In this document: positions 1 to 14,452 of the stretch, one piece after another | How the letters are laid out: each line of letters starts with the position of its first letter | How positions within the stretch are numbered: the stretch's first letter is position 1 | The notes under the pieces: model-generated | Databases searched by the model: none | What the model was told of the DNA's origin: nothing | What the model saw: the letters and a program-made list of their open reading frames with translations, nothing else | Program-made: the position numbers and the translations under genes | From: Diphasiastrum complanatum | Taxonomy: Eukaryota; Streptophyta; Lycopodiopsida; Lycopodiales; Lycopodiaceae | NCBI GenBank assembly: GCA_029204225.1 | Contig: CM055113.1 | Span: 6,589,019 to 6,653,018 of the forward strand | Reading direction: 5' to 3' | DNA length: 64,000 nucleotides

Positions 1-2399
1 AATCATCCATACGAAACATAAATGCTAAGTAAATTAATTCTCTGAATTCTGATGCATATCTATTGAGACACAAAGTCTTATTTCATGTGGGTTGTGGATG
101 AATTCAAAGCTCATCCTCATCTCATACCAACAATTTCCATCAATAATGTCCTTCTTTGGAGTCCAATGTAATTTTACTGTTTTCTTAGTTGAATGATATT
201 CTTTCAAGAGTATTAGTACTACTTGCAGTTTATGCTTCACTTTATATAACATCATCACGTGATTAACATTGATGCATGATTGATGCATATTTGTGTAAAA
301 TTGGAGTATTTTTTGTATGGTTTCCTAAAGACAAATCTAGAACCCAAGCAAGTGATGTTGCAAGCTCCACTACATCTCAAGGGCCTATCTGCCTGTCCTA
401 ATGACTTAAAGGGTTTTTTCCATTGCGCATTTGTAGACACAATTGGGGTGGTTTTAGGCTAGGGGCAAGTCCCTTTGCCCGGCCCTTTGAATTGCCGCTC
501 GGTTTTCGAATTTTGGTAGGCAATGGACCACGGGCCCTCCCTTTCAACTTGGATGACAAGTGCCAACTAAGGGCCACAATTGGATTGGCCAGTTTGAATC
601 TCTACCACCAGATTGGTCAATTTATGTTAAGTTGACCCTGACAACTCAACATGTCGGGTCCTTATGCCCAAAAAATGGGATTCAGCTACATGGCATGAGT
701 CCCATGGCACATGATATGCTAAGTATGGAAGGGGGAAAGACCCATTTTTTCTCCTTTGACCAATCAAAGGGCTCCATTTTAATTTTGGGACTTGTCGAGA
801 AATGTAGTTTGAAATCACCCTTACATAGCACAATCATTCATTTTTTTTTTAAAAACTCGACAAACTCATAAACACCTTTCATATCAATAATTGGTATTTT
901 CTATTTTTAGAAAGGTAGAGAGGGCATTACATAGAATTTTTTTTCAAACTTTTTGTGTATAGACAATAAATCTTCAAAAAGAAAGACCTAGCTGTTATTA
1001 CACAAGGGAAGGTCCCCACCCTAGGGCTGCGTTCTCCTATACAAGGAACGTAAAAAATTCACCAAGATCTCACTCAAAAGACAAAGTAAAAAAATCATAT
1101 TCTTGGTTTGAAAGGTAATTTCAAAAGTCAAATTCTATACAAAAACAAAGTTTTACAAATTTTTCTCTCAAAATACAACAATCTTATCTTTAAAATAGAG
1201 ATAAGCTCCTCGAGGGGTCTTTACCAGTGTTGGGCGTTTCTCACATATTTATGATACCTACCTGTTCGGTGTATTGCTTTTTTCTTTTTAACCAAGAATC
1301 ATCGGTTTAGGGTATTACATTACATTTAAAATTCCTTGCACCTAGCAATTCTCAATAACACAAAATAAATCTCGGCGGTTCTCAATTTGTCAGTTATTAC
1401 TTTATCAAGAATTGTCGTGTCCTATATTAGATTCTCAACATGTGTATTTTTAACAAATAATAGCAATAGTTATATGTTTTTATGTTTGAAAATTATACCT
1501 TTTGAGAGTAAGAAAAGTTTAAACACTTTGGCGAACATTTATTGTTTTATTGTGCACAAAAGTTACACCTTCACTCCCATATGGCATAAAGCCCCCAACT
1601 GCTTTTTTTAATCCTATGCCCATGCCATAATACCTTGCCCAAACAATCTACAAGGGCATTATGGCCATGATTCCCTAAGCGTTACTAAAGTCTAAAATCA
1701 TCTTACAATTTCTATTTTAAAAAATGTTTATGAAACATGCATGCAATATGAAAGTGGAAATGTAAAAAGTCCTTCAATGTCAAAAGGTTTTATGCAAGTC
1801 AAATTCCAAGCATGGTCCCTAGGTAACCCAAAGACTCAACACACTTTCGTTCCTAGCCTACGCTTCATACCAACTAATGGGTGGAGTTTGATCTATGTGT
1901 GTCAAAGGTGATGTAATCTTTCAATCAAGTATGCCCACTTTGTGATTAAAATGGAAGCCTAGACTCAAAGAGACTTTTCAAGTTGGTCTTGATGAAACTT
2001 TACAACAACTAATAGGTGAAAAATGGGTGTTAAAGGCGATGTAATGTTTCTATTAAATATGATCAGTTTGTGATTAAACATGTAACTTTGATGCTAAAAG
2101 CTCATGAATATGAGTAGTTAATTTTGGTACTACTCATTTTACTAAGCATACATTCATGACGAGAGGCCTTTTTGGATCAAATCTAGAGAAGTAGCACTCA
2201 TTTAATGAGGGCTGATTTCACACGTGTGAGCTCTCTGTCCGTACAGGGCTCTGCTGGAGCAGATCAGGCTCGTTTTGATCCACTTATGATCCACAAAGAG
2301 CTTGTCTTCAACGAGTTTGAATCCCTCTCCCAAATTCGAGTTCCTACAAGCAAAAGCACTGAAGATCTGATGTATACACCCTCACCTCTTCAAAGCATG
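1..2399. other. Noncoding, no gene recognised
   Basis: No reading frame here resembles a known protein; the open frames are short and have no neighbours in frame. The stretch is AT-rich with homopolymer runs and looks like old repeat or intergenic DNA. I see no RNA gene, no microsatellite of note and no convincing LTR boundary. Confidence 0.5.
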
Positions 2400-2403
2400 A
2401 AGC

Positions 2404-2416
2404 CCTGATACCATGT
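2404..2416 (-). other. Possible LTR end and tRNA-Met primer site (minus)
   Basis: On the minus strand an AACTTCACA end is followed directly by TGGTATCAGGGC, one base away from the usual plant primer site TGGTATCAGAGC. This is what the 5' LTR/primer-site border of a minus-strand LTR element looks like. No matching LTR start or coding region was found nearby, so it is at best a relic, probably unrelated to the plus-strand A1 element that follows. Confidence 0.35.
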
Positions 2417-2879
2417 GAAGTTTTTAGCAAGTGTGAACTTCACCACACACCCTACAGGATCTTATTGAGGTGTTGTGATTGAAGATTGATCAAAGAACAG
2501 TATACTTGAAAAATCTATGACAAGAGCACAATGGCATACATCTGATATAAAAATCTAACTTCTCACTATGAGAATTGAATGTCAGAAAAAAAAATTCTAA
2601 GTGCTCAGTATGGGAAAAATAGCCTGCTCTCAGGTAGAGAGAGAAAATCAATGATTGAAAACTCGGGTAGAGAGAGAATGAGTCCAAAACACCAAAATCT
2701 CATTATTCACAATATGGCAAAACATGCCAAGCTTTCCCTACATGAGAGAGACTCGAATTCCTATAGTGGAGTTGCATGGAAAGTCCACTTAATTGAACTA
2801 ATTCACCTACTAGAGATTCACATGTGTAATTGCATGCATGAATGTTGCATGTACTGCATGTCAACTCATAAAACTGTCT

Positions 2880-3478
2880 AGACATGTATAGATCATATCC
2901 TTCGCCAGAACTTTCGCCGAGTTTCCAGAACATTCTATTTATAGTAAAATACTATTTTTGAGTTCGGCGAAGATTCTTCTTGATCAGATCATAGAAAATC
3001 TTGAATTTTACCCTCGCCAACCATCAAAAGCTGTATTTTCTTGTGTCATAAACCTTTGCCTGTTTTTTCATAATTGTATCTGTGTCAAATCTTTCACCTG
3101 AGAGGTCGGCGAAGGTTATTTCCCAAGAAATCATCAAAAAAAAATGTTCAGAGAGTTTTTTTTGCCCAAAATAGCATTATTGAACCTTCGTCGAGCCAAT
3201 CTTCATCTAGTGGACCTTCGTCAGACCTATTTTAAGTTTCTGATTTTCCAGATCAAGTCTCTGTTATTATTTGGATCAAATCTGATATATTTTGAATTGG
3301 ATTCTAAGAGATTTATCATTTTTTGAGAAGTATCGATTGATCAAATCTCGAAAACTTTTTCATGATATAGAATCAGATTCTTGAAAAATGGAATAGATCT
3401 AGTAGATCTGATCTGAGATAGTTGTGATTAAAAAATCTAGATCCAATCTCATTGTCTGCTTAATCTAAATTTGTAAAG
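2880..3478 (+). promoter_or_regulatory. A1 upstream noncoding region with GGCGAAGGT-type motifs
   Basis: This noncoding stretch ends at the A1 gag start. It contains repeated copies, in both orientations, of a motif close to ACCTTCGCC / GGCGAAGGT (near 2899, 2913, 2962, 3012, 3104, 3186 and 3220). The same motif is dense in the spacers between integrase and ORF-X of the A family at 34.4-34.7 and 41.6-41.9 kb. A TATA-like CTATTTATAG lies near 2935. It is probably the leader or LTR-derived control region of A1, but no clean LTR boundary or primer site could be placed. Confidence 0.5.
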
Positions 3479-5033
3479 ATGGCTGCCCCTGAAGCTGCTC
3501 CTGGAGGTGTTCCACAGGAAGTCAATCCAATTATTGTTAGAAGAGCACCCCGTTTGGAGCTACCCAAATATAATGGATTAACAGATCCAGTTAGATTTCT
3601 TCAAATCTATGCTGAATCCTGTGCAGTCTATGGTGAGATTTATCCTCAAGATAAACTTAAGCTGTTTCCTATGGCCTTAACAGGCGCAGCACAAGATTGG
3701 TACTATAATCAAGACGAAACTGAGTGTACAAATTGGGAGGTTGTTAAGCGAGCCCTTATCACACGGTTCAAACCGCGAAAGTTTATGGAAAACCCTTTCC
3801 TACTTTTAAGTGAAATTAAAATGGGAAAGCGGGAAATGGTTCGAGATTACATTGAACGGGTGAAATGTCTTAGATCTGAATGTGAACCTGAGCTGATTAA
3901 TGAAAATGCCATGATTATGTGGTTTTTGTCAAGTCTACCTAAACGGATCAAATGTGAGTTGAAACAGCATAATGAGTATGCACTCTTGCAAAATGCTATG
4001 GACGATGCAATTCGGGAGGAGGATGAAGATTTAGATGAGGAGCCAAATATCAGTACGTTGCCTTATACAGTAGGGCAGACTACTACGACATCCACCACTA
4101 TTGCATCAACAAATGCCAATGATACTACAGAAATGATGCTCAATGAGTTCGAGAAACTTGGGAAGAACCAGCAGAAACAGATGGAAAAGTTGCAGTTGCA
4201 ATTTGATGAGAAGATCAAAACATTGGAAAATTTCCACGGAGAAGCAAACAAGGAACCTGAAAAGCTTGCAAAGACTTTTCCTACCAGGGAAAATGTCTGG
4301 TGTTCTATTTGTACAGGAAATCTCACAGTGAACGAGTGTCCTCAATTGAAAAAATGAATGGAACTCAGTGTTTGCCATCTGTGTAATTCACCTGATCATG
4401 AGACTGCTTTTTGCATCTTCAAACCTCAGATAATTCAACAACGGTATGCCTAGATGGGACATCGAGAACCACAGTATGGAGGTAATCCAGCAGTAAGACC
4501 GCAACAATATGCTCTTGGATACCCGAAACGTTTAGCTTTACCTGCCCCACCAAAGCACTCCGCTCCTCCTGCCAATTTGATGGAACCAGAACCTTACGGA
4601 AGTGCTGAGCAATGGAACTATGGTAATGATCAAGAAGGTGGATCTTCAGAACAATATGCCATTTATGTCGTCGCTCAACAACAAGCTTCTAGAAATTGGA
4701 CCAGAGCACTTTGCATGTGGAGAAAATCATAGAGTTGCAGAATGTCCAAATAAAAAAAAAATTGTACCATTCTGTCGTGACTGTGGTTATGGGCATTGCT
4801 ATAAAGATTGTCCAGCAAAACCAAAGCCACCACTAGCTACAACACCTGTAAATTTGATAACAATCAAGCAAAGACCACTAGCTCAGAATAAACCAAGTGC
4901 ACCCTTGATGGTGGTCACCAGAGCACATAAGCAAAAAGAACCAGTAGTGGATCCAGTACCTGCTGATTCTATACCATTGAACGATACACCAACAGCATCG
5001 AGAGTCTATCCAAATCTTAATGCAGAAAAATGA
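3479..5033 (+). pseudogene. Ty3 element A1 gag (capsid-nucleocapsid), decayed
   Basis: The first 292 codons form an open gag domain of the retrotransposon-gag type (LPKYNGLTDPVRFLQIYAES early; W-centred segments DWYYNQ and IMWFLSSLP later). A TGA at about 4355 and a TAG at about 4451 interrupt the frame, and a frameshift near 4680 moves it to frame 3. A run of zinc knuckles follows: CSICTGNLTVNEC with Leu in the His position, CHLCNSPDHETAFC, a partial CGENHRVAEC, and CRDCGYGHCYKDC. Several have the shorter CX2CX3HX4C spacing. Gag would package the element RNA into cytoplasmic particles. The ATG at 3479 starts the domain after a long noncoding leader. It is clearly inactive. Confidence 0.85.
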
Positions 5034-5126
5034 AGATATCAGAATATGAGGTAGTGGATTAAACATCTACAAGAAGAAGAGGAGCCTGGAGCTGCTAAAT
5101 CAACAGCTTAAGTTCGGTCTTCACCA

Positions 5127-6800
5127 TTGCATCCTTCAAGAAATTTATGTACGGATATGAATGATCAATTACATCATCTTGAAGAACCCTACAAGATGAC
5201 TGAACCAGAAGCACCGCAAACAGAACTACTCATGAACATTTTGTCTAGTAAGGTCAATATTTCATTAGGAGAGTTCCTGAAGTTGGTGCCAAAAGCAAAA
5301 GATGTCTTAGCGCAAAAGTTAACTCAAGGAGAACCAGAAGTCCATCAGGAGCTACTTTTTTGTGCTGGATTTGAAGAATCTAACGAAGTACTTCATGTTG
5401 GAGCCACTTGGGAAAGTGAACAAAAGAATATCACTCTACCGATACAGCATCAACAATTTTCTAAAGAAGCAGCCGTGATAGATGGCGGTTTAGGAGTTAA
5501 CCTGATCTCTACAAAGCTATGTGCAAAATGGGGCCTTACAAAGATCAAACCTGCTACTTTTGCTATTAAGCTAGCTGATCAAATGACAGTTCGTCCACGA
5601 GGAGTGGTGGAAGATATACCTGTCAGAATTGCAAGAGTACTGTTCGTCATTACTTTCGTAGTGATGGACTTACCAGAAGCGCCTAATGTCTACGAAGTTC
5701 TATTGGAACATCCATGGTTACGAGTTACGCAAGTAATTCATAACTGGAGTACCAAAAAAATCACTTTTGAAAATCGTGAACGTGCAGTTAAAATTGATCC
5801 TACAACTTGGACTATCAAACCAGTGGTTCAAAAAGAGGATGACAATTCGTCAACAACGGATCACACTTGTGACCGACCACAGAAAAATTTGGGAGCTCAT
5901 TACGATTCTCAAACAGATACGGTCAATTGGAATGAAGCTCTTGCAATGATTGACTGTACAATAGGATATATGTGTCAACAAGATAATCAATCAGATTTGA
6001 GCGAGATTTTCTTATTAGATCGAACTTTGGATACACCAATCATGTTTCCACTAAATGTGCTGAATGTAGTCTGGATATCAACAGAACCTATACCAGATCC
6101 GATTGAGGATGAACTCATTCCTGTGAGTCATGCCTTGACTTATGATGGCAATGCAGGACTTACGGATGAGCAGATTCTAAATCATATGGCTACCACTAGA
6201 TTTGGAGTGCGTAATGTTCTTGATGAATTAACAATCAAACCGTCCAAAGCAGTTATATTGAAGGAAGACAAGATCATAGGATCGATGACGAAGAAACAAG
6301 CTAAGCAACATTATAATACGGTCCTGAAATGGGAAAATCCCCCTCGGAAGATTGATTCAAAGGAAGTGCCACCTTTATTGGATAAAGGCAAAGGAAAAGT
6401 TGAGGATGATTCTTCAAGTCAGATTTCTAGTAAGACATCATCATCTAGGAAGTCTTCACTTTTGAAAAAAGATTTATCATCTCGAAAGTCATCACCTCCA
6501 CGATCAATTCTTGCTAAGAAGGCTAAACGAAGACCCAAGACAAGTCCTTTCGAAAAAAAACAAGCAAACGTAGTCTAGCATGATATGCCCGAGCATTTTA
6601 AACGTTATACACTGGATGACGTGGTTATCATGTTACCTAAAGCACATCGTGAACCTGAAGAATACATGTCGAAATCTAAAGAAGTTTACAATGGCCCAAC
6701 TAAGATGCAGCCAATGAATCTTGCTGCGCCAGGAGAACCGGAAAAGATCGTACAAGTTGGATCACAACTTACTCCTGAACAGTATCAAACACTCCGCTTG
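5127..6800 (+). pseudogene. A1 protease and linker toward RT, cut at the inversion break
   Basis: This continues the A1 polyprotein in frame 3. A retropepsin-like segment near 5470-5720 has VIDGGLGVNLIS, where the usual D-T/S-G triad reads D-G-G, followed by a hydrophobic flap-like stretch and the LLEHPWLR block typical of Ty3 proteases. A charged Ser/Lys-rich linker follows, a TAG at 6576 interrupts it, and the frame resumes with KRYTLDDVVIMLPKAHREPE. The sequence stops matching A at 6800, just after TLRL, where RT should begin; the rest of A1 pol lies on the minus strand ending at 44538. An intact comparison copy of this join is at about 37650 (minus). Confidence 0.8.
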
Positions 6801-6801
6801 A
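6800..6801. other. Inversion breakpoint 1 (A1 5' part joined to B1 3' part)
   Basis: Left of the point the DNA matches A (ACTCCGCTTG, as in the minus-strand copy near 37660). Right of it the DNA matches chromovirus B integrase (AGGATATGTTGAGAAC, as in the minus-strand copy near 30840). One G is shared. The complementary join is at 44538. Confidence 0.85.
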
Positions 6802-7527
6802 GGATATGTTGAGAACTTACGTGTCTCACATGCAATCCCAATGGAAAGAATACATTCCTTTAATTGATTTTGCTTATAACAGTAGAAAACATTTTGCTAT
6901 TGATTATAGTCCGTTTATGCTGATGTACGATTTTTCAACCTAGATCTTCGATAAATGTGGAGACAAAGTCTGTTAAGATCCAAAAAGTTGCAAATTTCTT
7001 GCATGATATGCGTAAAATGTTGCAAGTGGCCCGTGACTGTATCGAGTGCTCAAGATAGAGCTAAGCACTGTGCCGATCTTAAAAGGTCTCCCAGAAATTT
7101 TAAAGTTGATGACTGGGTATATTTCAGAATAGCTGAGGATTCTAAGACTATGAGTACAAGGAAGCATTATAAATTGTCTACGAGATATTGTGGACCATTT
7201 CGAATTATAAAGAAAATTGGTTCTTTAGCTCACAAACTAGACCTTCAGAACAAAACTACAGCTCACCTTGTGTTTCATGTAAGTTGTTTGAAATTAAGTT
7301 TACATGAAGGTGACATAGTTAGTTTAGAGGAAGATCTTACCCATTTGGAAGACTCATTGCTTAGTGTTCCTTTGGAACCTGAAAAGGTACTCAAAACCAG
7401 AGATAAACAATTGAGAATTCATTCTATCTTTGAGTGCTTGATCAGGTGGAAGGGACAAACTGAGGACGATGATTCATGGGAGAGGGTCGAAAGCATAAAG
7501 AAGAATTTCTCTAGGTTTCATTTCTAG
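6801..7527 (+). pseudogene. Chromovirus B1 integrase C-terminal half with chromodomain
   Basis: The segment starts in the integrase core after the QTERTNQ region (now at 44.54 kb). It continues through AYNSRKHFAIDYSPFMLMY, a basic region, the GPFRIIKKIGSLAHKLDLQ C-terminal domain and a C-terminal chromodomain (FECLIRWKGQTEDDDSWE, about 7427-7485). Chromodomains on Ty3 integrases are the defining trait of chromoviruses and are thought to steer insertion to particular chromatin. A TAG near 6941 and a frameshift around 7050 break the upstream part; the last 150 codons are open. The terminal stop is followed by a polypurine tract and the LTR at 7555. Confidence 0.88.
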
Positions 7528-7554
7528 AGATAGAAATGGATTAAGGGGGAAAAA

Positions 7555-8040
7555 TGTTATGTCCATGTCCTGTACAAGGGAATCAGAATAATTCCTGACG
7601 TGGATAGCCGGTCACTCCAACTGTATGCAGTTAATAGTTATGTTACATCATTCCGGATGTGGTCGTACTAGATAATTAATAATCATATGAGGGCCCAGAC
7701 CTATAATTGGACATAGGAGCACATGCATGGTGAAGACTGCTTTAATGCAAGAATAGGAGGTCAATAGCTCAATTCAGGTTGCATGGGGATCCTAAAGGAA
7801 ATATTCTCTCTCTTGATCAGAATAAGTCTAGTGGAAACTCGCCCATTCTCCTATTGTGAATTGTGATTCTTGAGCCAGTTTCTCCTCTCCTCTCTTGTGT
7901 TCTTCACTATGGCTTAGGGGTGGATTGGTTAGGGTATTGCCTAGCCTTTCCATATTGGTTGGGTGGTTCATGCTCCACAGGTGTCCTTTTGGTTTGCATG
8001 TGATTGGAATCTTGAAGATCTTCACATGGTGGTTCTTACA
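7555..8040 (+). repeat. 3' LTR of chromovirus B1
   Basis: The LTR starts TGTTATGTCCATGTCC immediately after the purine run AAGGGGGAAAAA and ends GGTTCTTACA, so it has TG...CA ends and is 486 bp. Two further LTRs of the family are at 58858-59338 (+) and 29627-30111 (-), which fix both ends. No partner 5' LTR survives beside the B1 gag at 48 kb. Confidence 0.88.
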
Positions 8041-8310
8041 TGGAGCTTCAGAATTCTCTACAAAGGTTAGTTGTGGCAAAAAACCAAAATTTTGATGTCT
8101 GCGAGGGATGTGGCCTTGATTTTGCTATTCAGGATCCTAGGAACCTTCGTTGAGGGTCTTAATTTGCAAGGTAACTCTCGCGAAACTAATCCTCCCACCT
8201 CAAAATTTCTCCCCACAATACATACAAAAGAAATTTTGAGAAAACAACAAATCTAACAATAATCATGCTAAGCAAACCTCAAAAATCCAATTTTTGGTAA
8301 AAAAGAAATG
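8041..8310. other. Noncoding flank of B1
   Basis: This DNA lies just past the LTR end. Nothing in it is recognisable as coding, RNA or repeat, and it differs from the sequence after the LTR at 59338. Confidence 0.4.

Positions 8311-11189
<2,879 letters not shown>

Positions 11190-11261
<72 letters not shown>
11190..11261 (+). repeat. (GA)n microsatellite
   Basis: About 36 uninterrupted GA units. The minus-strand open frame across it is a Leu-Ser repeat and not a gene. Confidence 0.95.
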
Positions 11262-11268
<7 letters not shown>

Positions 11269-11639
11269 TAGAGTTTTCTCCTTGAATTGAGAATGTCAAA
11301 TGAGTACAAATGGTGCCCTTTTATTTTTGGGGAGGCCCCCCCTTGTCCCATTCATTCTATTGGCTACTTGAAGTGGCAAGGATTGCAATCCTGGCCTTTC
11401 AAAGAAACACAAAAGATCTAGTGGTGCACCAAGGAGCACACTCCACACCCCGCCTACCACCATGACTTTGACCCAACTTTGTAACTTAGACTTTGGCCTT
11501 TAACTTATTTTATTTGCAACTAGGGCCCAAGTCACTAGGAAACAACTTAAATTATTTAATTAGTGTGTTCATTGGGCTAGGCAGACAATGATAGTTTTAA
11601 GGTGGGACCCACTAATTTATTATTGTACAAAAAATACCC
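11262..11639. other. Noncoding, nothing recognised
   Basis: No coding similarity, RNA gene or repeat is evident. The left end of the X5 Ty3 element must lie in or before this stretch, but the boundary cannot be placed. Confidence 0.4.
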
Positions 11640-12082
11640 ACAACCAGAAGCCGTCTCGACGCCCTCGCAGAGCACATCAAGCACTGCGACACCACCATTG
11701 TCGCCCTTACAAAAGCCCTTTCTCTTGCATATAACGAGCTCCGAACCTTGTACTATGATTGTCACCAATATTATAATGCCATTGTCCAAGATCCATCTAT
11801 CCACCATCTGTGCTCCATCTCTTACTTTCCCTTCATCGAATCCGCCTCCACCATCGACTACCAGCAACTTCATCTCACTTTCACATTTCGACCTCCAAAC
11901 TGGCAGAGACCACACCTTCGACCAAGATCTCTAGTACGTCGCTCAGCTGAAGCCATCACCTCTTTTCAGATTGATCCTAACATTCCAGAGCGTGAAATTG
12001 CATCTCCTCCTCATGACTCCACACCATTTCGTGCCATCTTGCTTCCCATTATCTCTTCGCCCCGCAAATCTGATCTACCATC
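11640..12082 (+). pseudogene. ORF-X copy 5 (X5), helical middle part, broken by copia1
   Basis: A frame reads through a helical, probably coiled-coil segment (LDALAEHIKHCDTTIVALTK and on) and then a Pro/Ser-rich linker. It stops at the copia1 LTR. The frame resumes directly after that element at 17406, where FVKQYPNIKTKGGYKLLL matches the start of the conserved C-terminal domain in the other ORF-X copies, and again at 28701 after copia2. The N-terminal domain and the element's pol are not found upstream. Assignment rests on the downstream pieces; this piece alone would be unrecognisable. Confidence 0.6.
12079..12082. other. Target-site duplication of copia1, left
   Basis: CATC directly before the 5' LTR is repeated directly after the 3' LTR at 17406-17409. 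Four bases are a weak match alone, but the ORF-X frame reads on when one copy is removed, which supports it. Confidence 0.6.
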
Positions 12083-12719
12083 TGTGAAAGATTCAACTAG
12101 TTTGATCATATTTGCTATATTTTCATATTTGGCATATTGAAGCCAACTTTGTTTTTAGACTTAGAGATTGACTTTTCAAAGTTCATTACTCTAAATGTCA
12201 TTTGAATAGATACTTTTTGAAAGTGTGGGAAAGTTAGAAGGCGAGTTTTAGTAGATTCAAATTTGAATGTTGGGTACTTTGAATCTAGACCCAAAAATAG
12301 TAGGGTTAGCATTTTGGACAGAAAGCCAAGTGGCCAAATGGGGTTTGGACATGTTATAAAAGAATGTAACTCAAGGAGAGAGTGATCTTCTCTCTTCTCT
12401 ATCTCATTTCATGCCTAAACATGGTTCTCTTGGGTTCTATTATCCATACTTGTGATTGCATGCAATTTTATGTGTAGAATGATCTATATTTGTTATTTTT
12501 GGATCCACACATGTGAAATATAGTAGCTCGCTGGTTTTGTATGGACAAAAATAGTACTTTATCATTTCATTTAAGTTTTATCAAGTTCTATTAGTGTTTT
12601 CATCTCATTTTGTGTGTAGATGCTGATTTTTTTACATTGGTGAGATTGGTAGTGTATTTCTCTTTCTAACCAAAAATCTTTCAAGTTGATTTGATCTTAA
12701 TGATATGAAAACTTTCACA
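12083..12719 (+). repeat. copia1 5' LTR
   Basis: 637 bp, TGTGAAAG to CTTTCACA. A TATA-like TTATAAAAGA near 12354 is followed by the segment shared with the 3' LTR (TATCATTTCATTYA). The 3' LTR lacks about 330 bp from the middle of this sequence. Confidence 0.92.
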
Positions 12720-12731
12720 TGGTATCAGAGC
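12720..12731 (+). other. copia1 primer-binding site
   Basis: TGGTATCAGAGC directly abuts the LTR and is complementary to the 3' end of plant initiator-Met tRNA, the usual copia primer. Confidence 0.92.
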
Positions 12732-13286
12732 TTGTGTCTCAGGTTATGAAGGAGGAAATCAGATCTATCAATGATTTGGTGAAGATATCAAGGCTAGAGC
12801 ATGCTAGAGGGGATTCTACACCAAAATCAAGTTTTTTTGCTTTTGTAGATTGGATCTTTTGTAGATTAATTCCCTAAATAGGTTTACAAACTTGATCAAT
12901 TTTGATTTTTGACTTCACATACTGGATTTGGCCAATTTTTGGATCATCAGATTATCCTAAGTGGTGGCTATTGCATAATCAAAATTTCAGCATGTGCATG
13001 TAGATTTGGAATAATCAATCTTTTGTGATTTTGACAAAATTCTAATTTGGATTAGATCTCTAGATAGTGAGGTTGCTGGACTTCATTTGAGTGTGTTTCA
13101 ATATTAGGAAGTGGCAAAAGTCATTAGATTGAGGATAGATCATAGGTTGATCAAGTTTCCATGATTCTATGTGTTGATTTGCTTGGTATAAGTGCTAGAA
13201 GAGAATTTGTGAGATAGTTTCAAATCTTGGTGATATATTTTGAAAGCATTGAAACAAGTTGAAAAAGAAGATCAGGTCATTGGTAC

Positions 13287-14150
13287 ATGGCAACCTCAAT
13301 TGGAGTCATGTTGGAAGCCAATGATAGGCTTACCTCAAGCAACTATTCATAGTGGAAATTGAGGATGGAGTCACTTCTTGAGATGAACGATGTTTTGGAT
13401 ATTGTTGTAGGTTTGGAGGAGAGACCAGAAACACAACAAGATCAAGTAAGGTATGACAAGAGGGCCAAGAAGACTCTACACATGATAAAGATGAATGTTA
13501 CCAATGAGCTTCTCGAGGAAGTTGGTAAGTGCACATCATTTTTGGAAGCTTGGAATTCATTGAAGAAGCTTTATGAATCCAAGTCTACTTCTAGAGTGTT
13601 GACTCTAAGAAGGAAAATCTTTTCTTGTTTGCAAAAGAATGAAGAAAATCAAAGTACTTTTGTTTTGAGGATGAAAGTATTGAATGATGAGTTGGCTTGC
13701 ATTGATGAAAGAATTAAGGAAGGAGAGCTTATTTAAGTGATTCTTAATGGCTTGTTGGAAGCTCATGCTAACATTGCTCAAAGTATTGCTATTTAACAGA
13801 CTTTGTCAAGTCTGATGGATCTTAAGAGATCTTGATCAATGAAAAATATACGCTTAAAGCAAGAGGTGGATCTACATCGACACTTCAAGAGGATGCTATG
13901 TTCACAAAGGGCAAATTCAGTGGCAAAACCAAAAGTAAGTGGTCTAAAAGGCAAGATCAATTTGATGCTTCTTCAAGTGGCAAAAAGAAAGATAGATCAA
14001 AGCTTAAGTGTTTTTATTGTGGCATCAAAGGACACTTTGCAAGTGAGTGCTACAAGAAGAAGAGAGATCAAGGAAACAAGCAAGGTAATCTTACTCTTGA
14101 TGAGGATGGTTTGGATGTTCAAGATGCAAATGATGATGCTTTTGTGATGT
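13287..14150 (+). pseudogene. copia1 gag
   Basis: The likely start is the ATG at 13287 (MATSIGVMLEANDRLTSSNY). A TAG near 13353 interrupts the frame just before WKLRMESLLEMND, a copia gag hallmark. Further stops lie at about 13735 and 13796 and a frameshift lies near 13832. The nucleocapsid zinc knuckle CFYCGIKGHFASEC (CX2CX4HX4C) is intact at about 14010-14050. Between LTR and gag there is a leader of about 560 bp without a gene. Confidence 0.9.
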
Positions 14151-14179
14151 CTTCATGTATGCTTGCTAATGATGGAGAT

Positions 14180-14452
14180 CTAGATCCTTGGTGTATTGAT
14201 AGTGAAGCAAGTTCACACACGACCTTTTACAAAGAGTACTTCACTTCTTTGTTGGCATATGGAGATGACAAGAGGGTGATCTGCACGGCCAATGATGGTG
14301 AGTGTGCAATCAAAGGGATTGGCACAATTCCTATTTTTCTGTCTACAAATAGGAATGTTCATTTGGAGGATGTCTTGTTTATTCCATCTATTACCAAGAA
14401 TTTGCTTAGTCTGGATCAAATGCTAAGTAAAGGCCTTCAAGGTGGAGTTTGA
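14180..14452 (+). pseudogene. copia1 protease
   Basis: WCIDSEASSH (about 14192-14220) stands where copia proteases have D-S-G-A-S/T; the glycine after Ser is Glu, which should abolish activity. The downstream region up to FIPSITKNLLSLDQM matches the usual end of protease, after which the frame shifts. A related fragment lies at 31800-32050. Confidence 0.85.

Noticed and set aside
1387-1611. Small open frames in the first 2.4 kb as host genes
   Set aside because: Short, AT-driven, no domain, no codon or splice context that I can support.
4063-4378. Antisense open frames over A1 gag
   Set aside because: They mirror the gag coding strand and lack any domain of their own.
6585-7527. A natural recombinant element (A gag-protease plus B integrase)
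   Set aside because: RT and RNase H would be missing, and the exact complementary halves sit together at 44538, which an inversion explains in one step.
11602-11934. Pro/Ser-rich open frames on both strands
   Set aside because: Alternative frames of the ORF-X5 piece; only the frame that continues at 17406 is supported.
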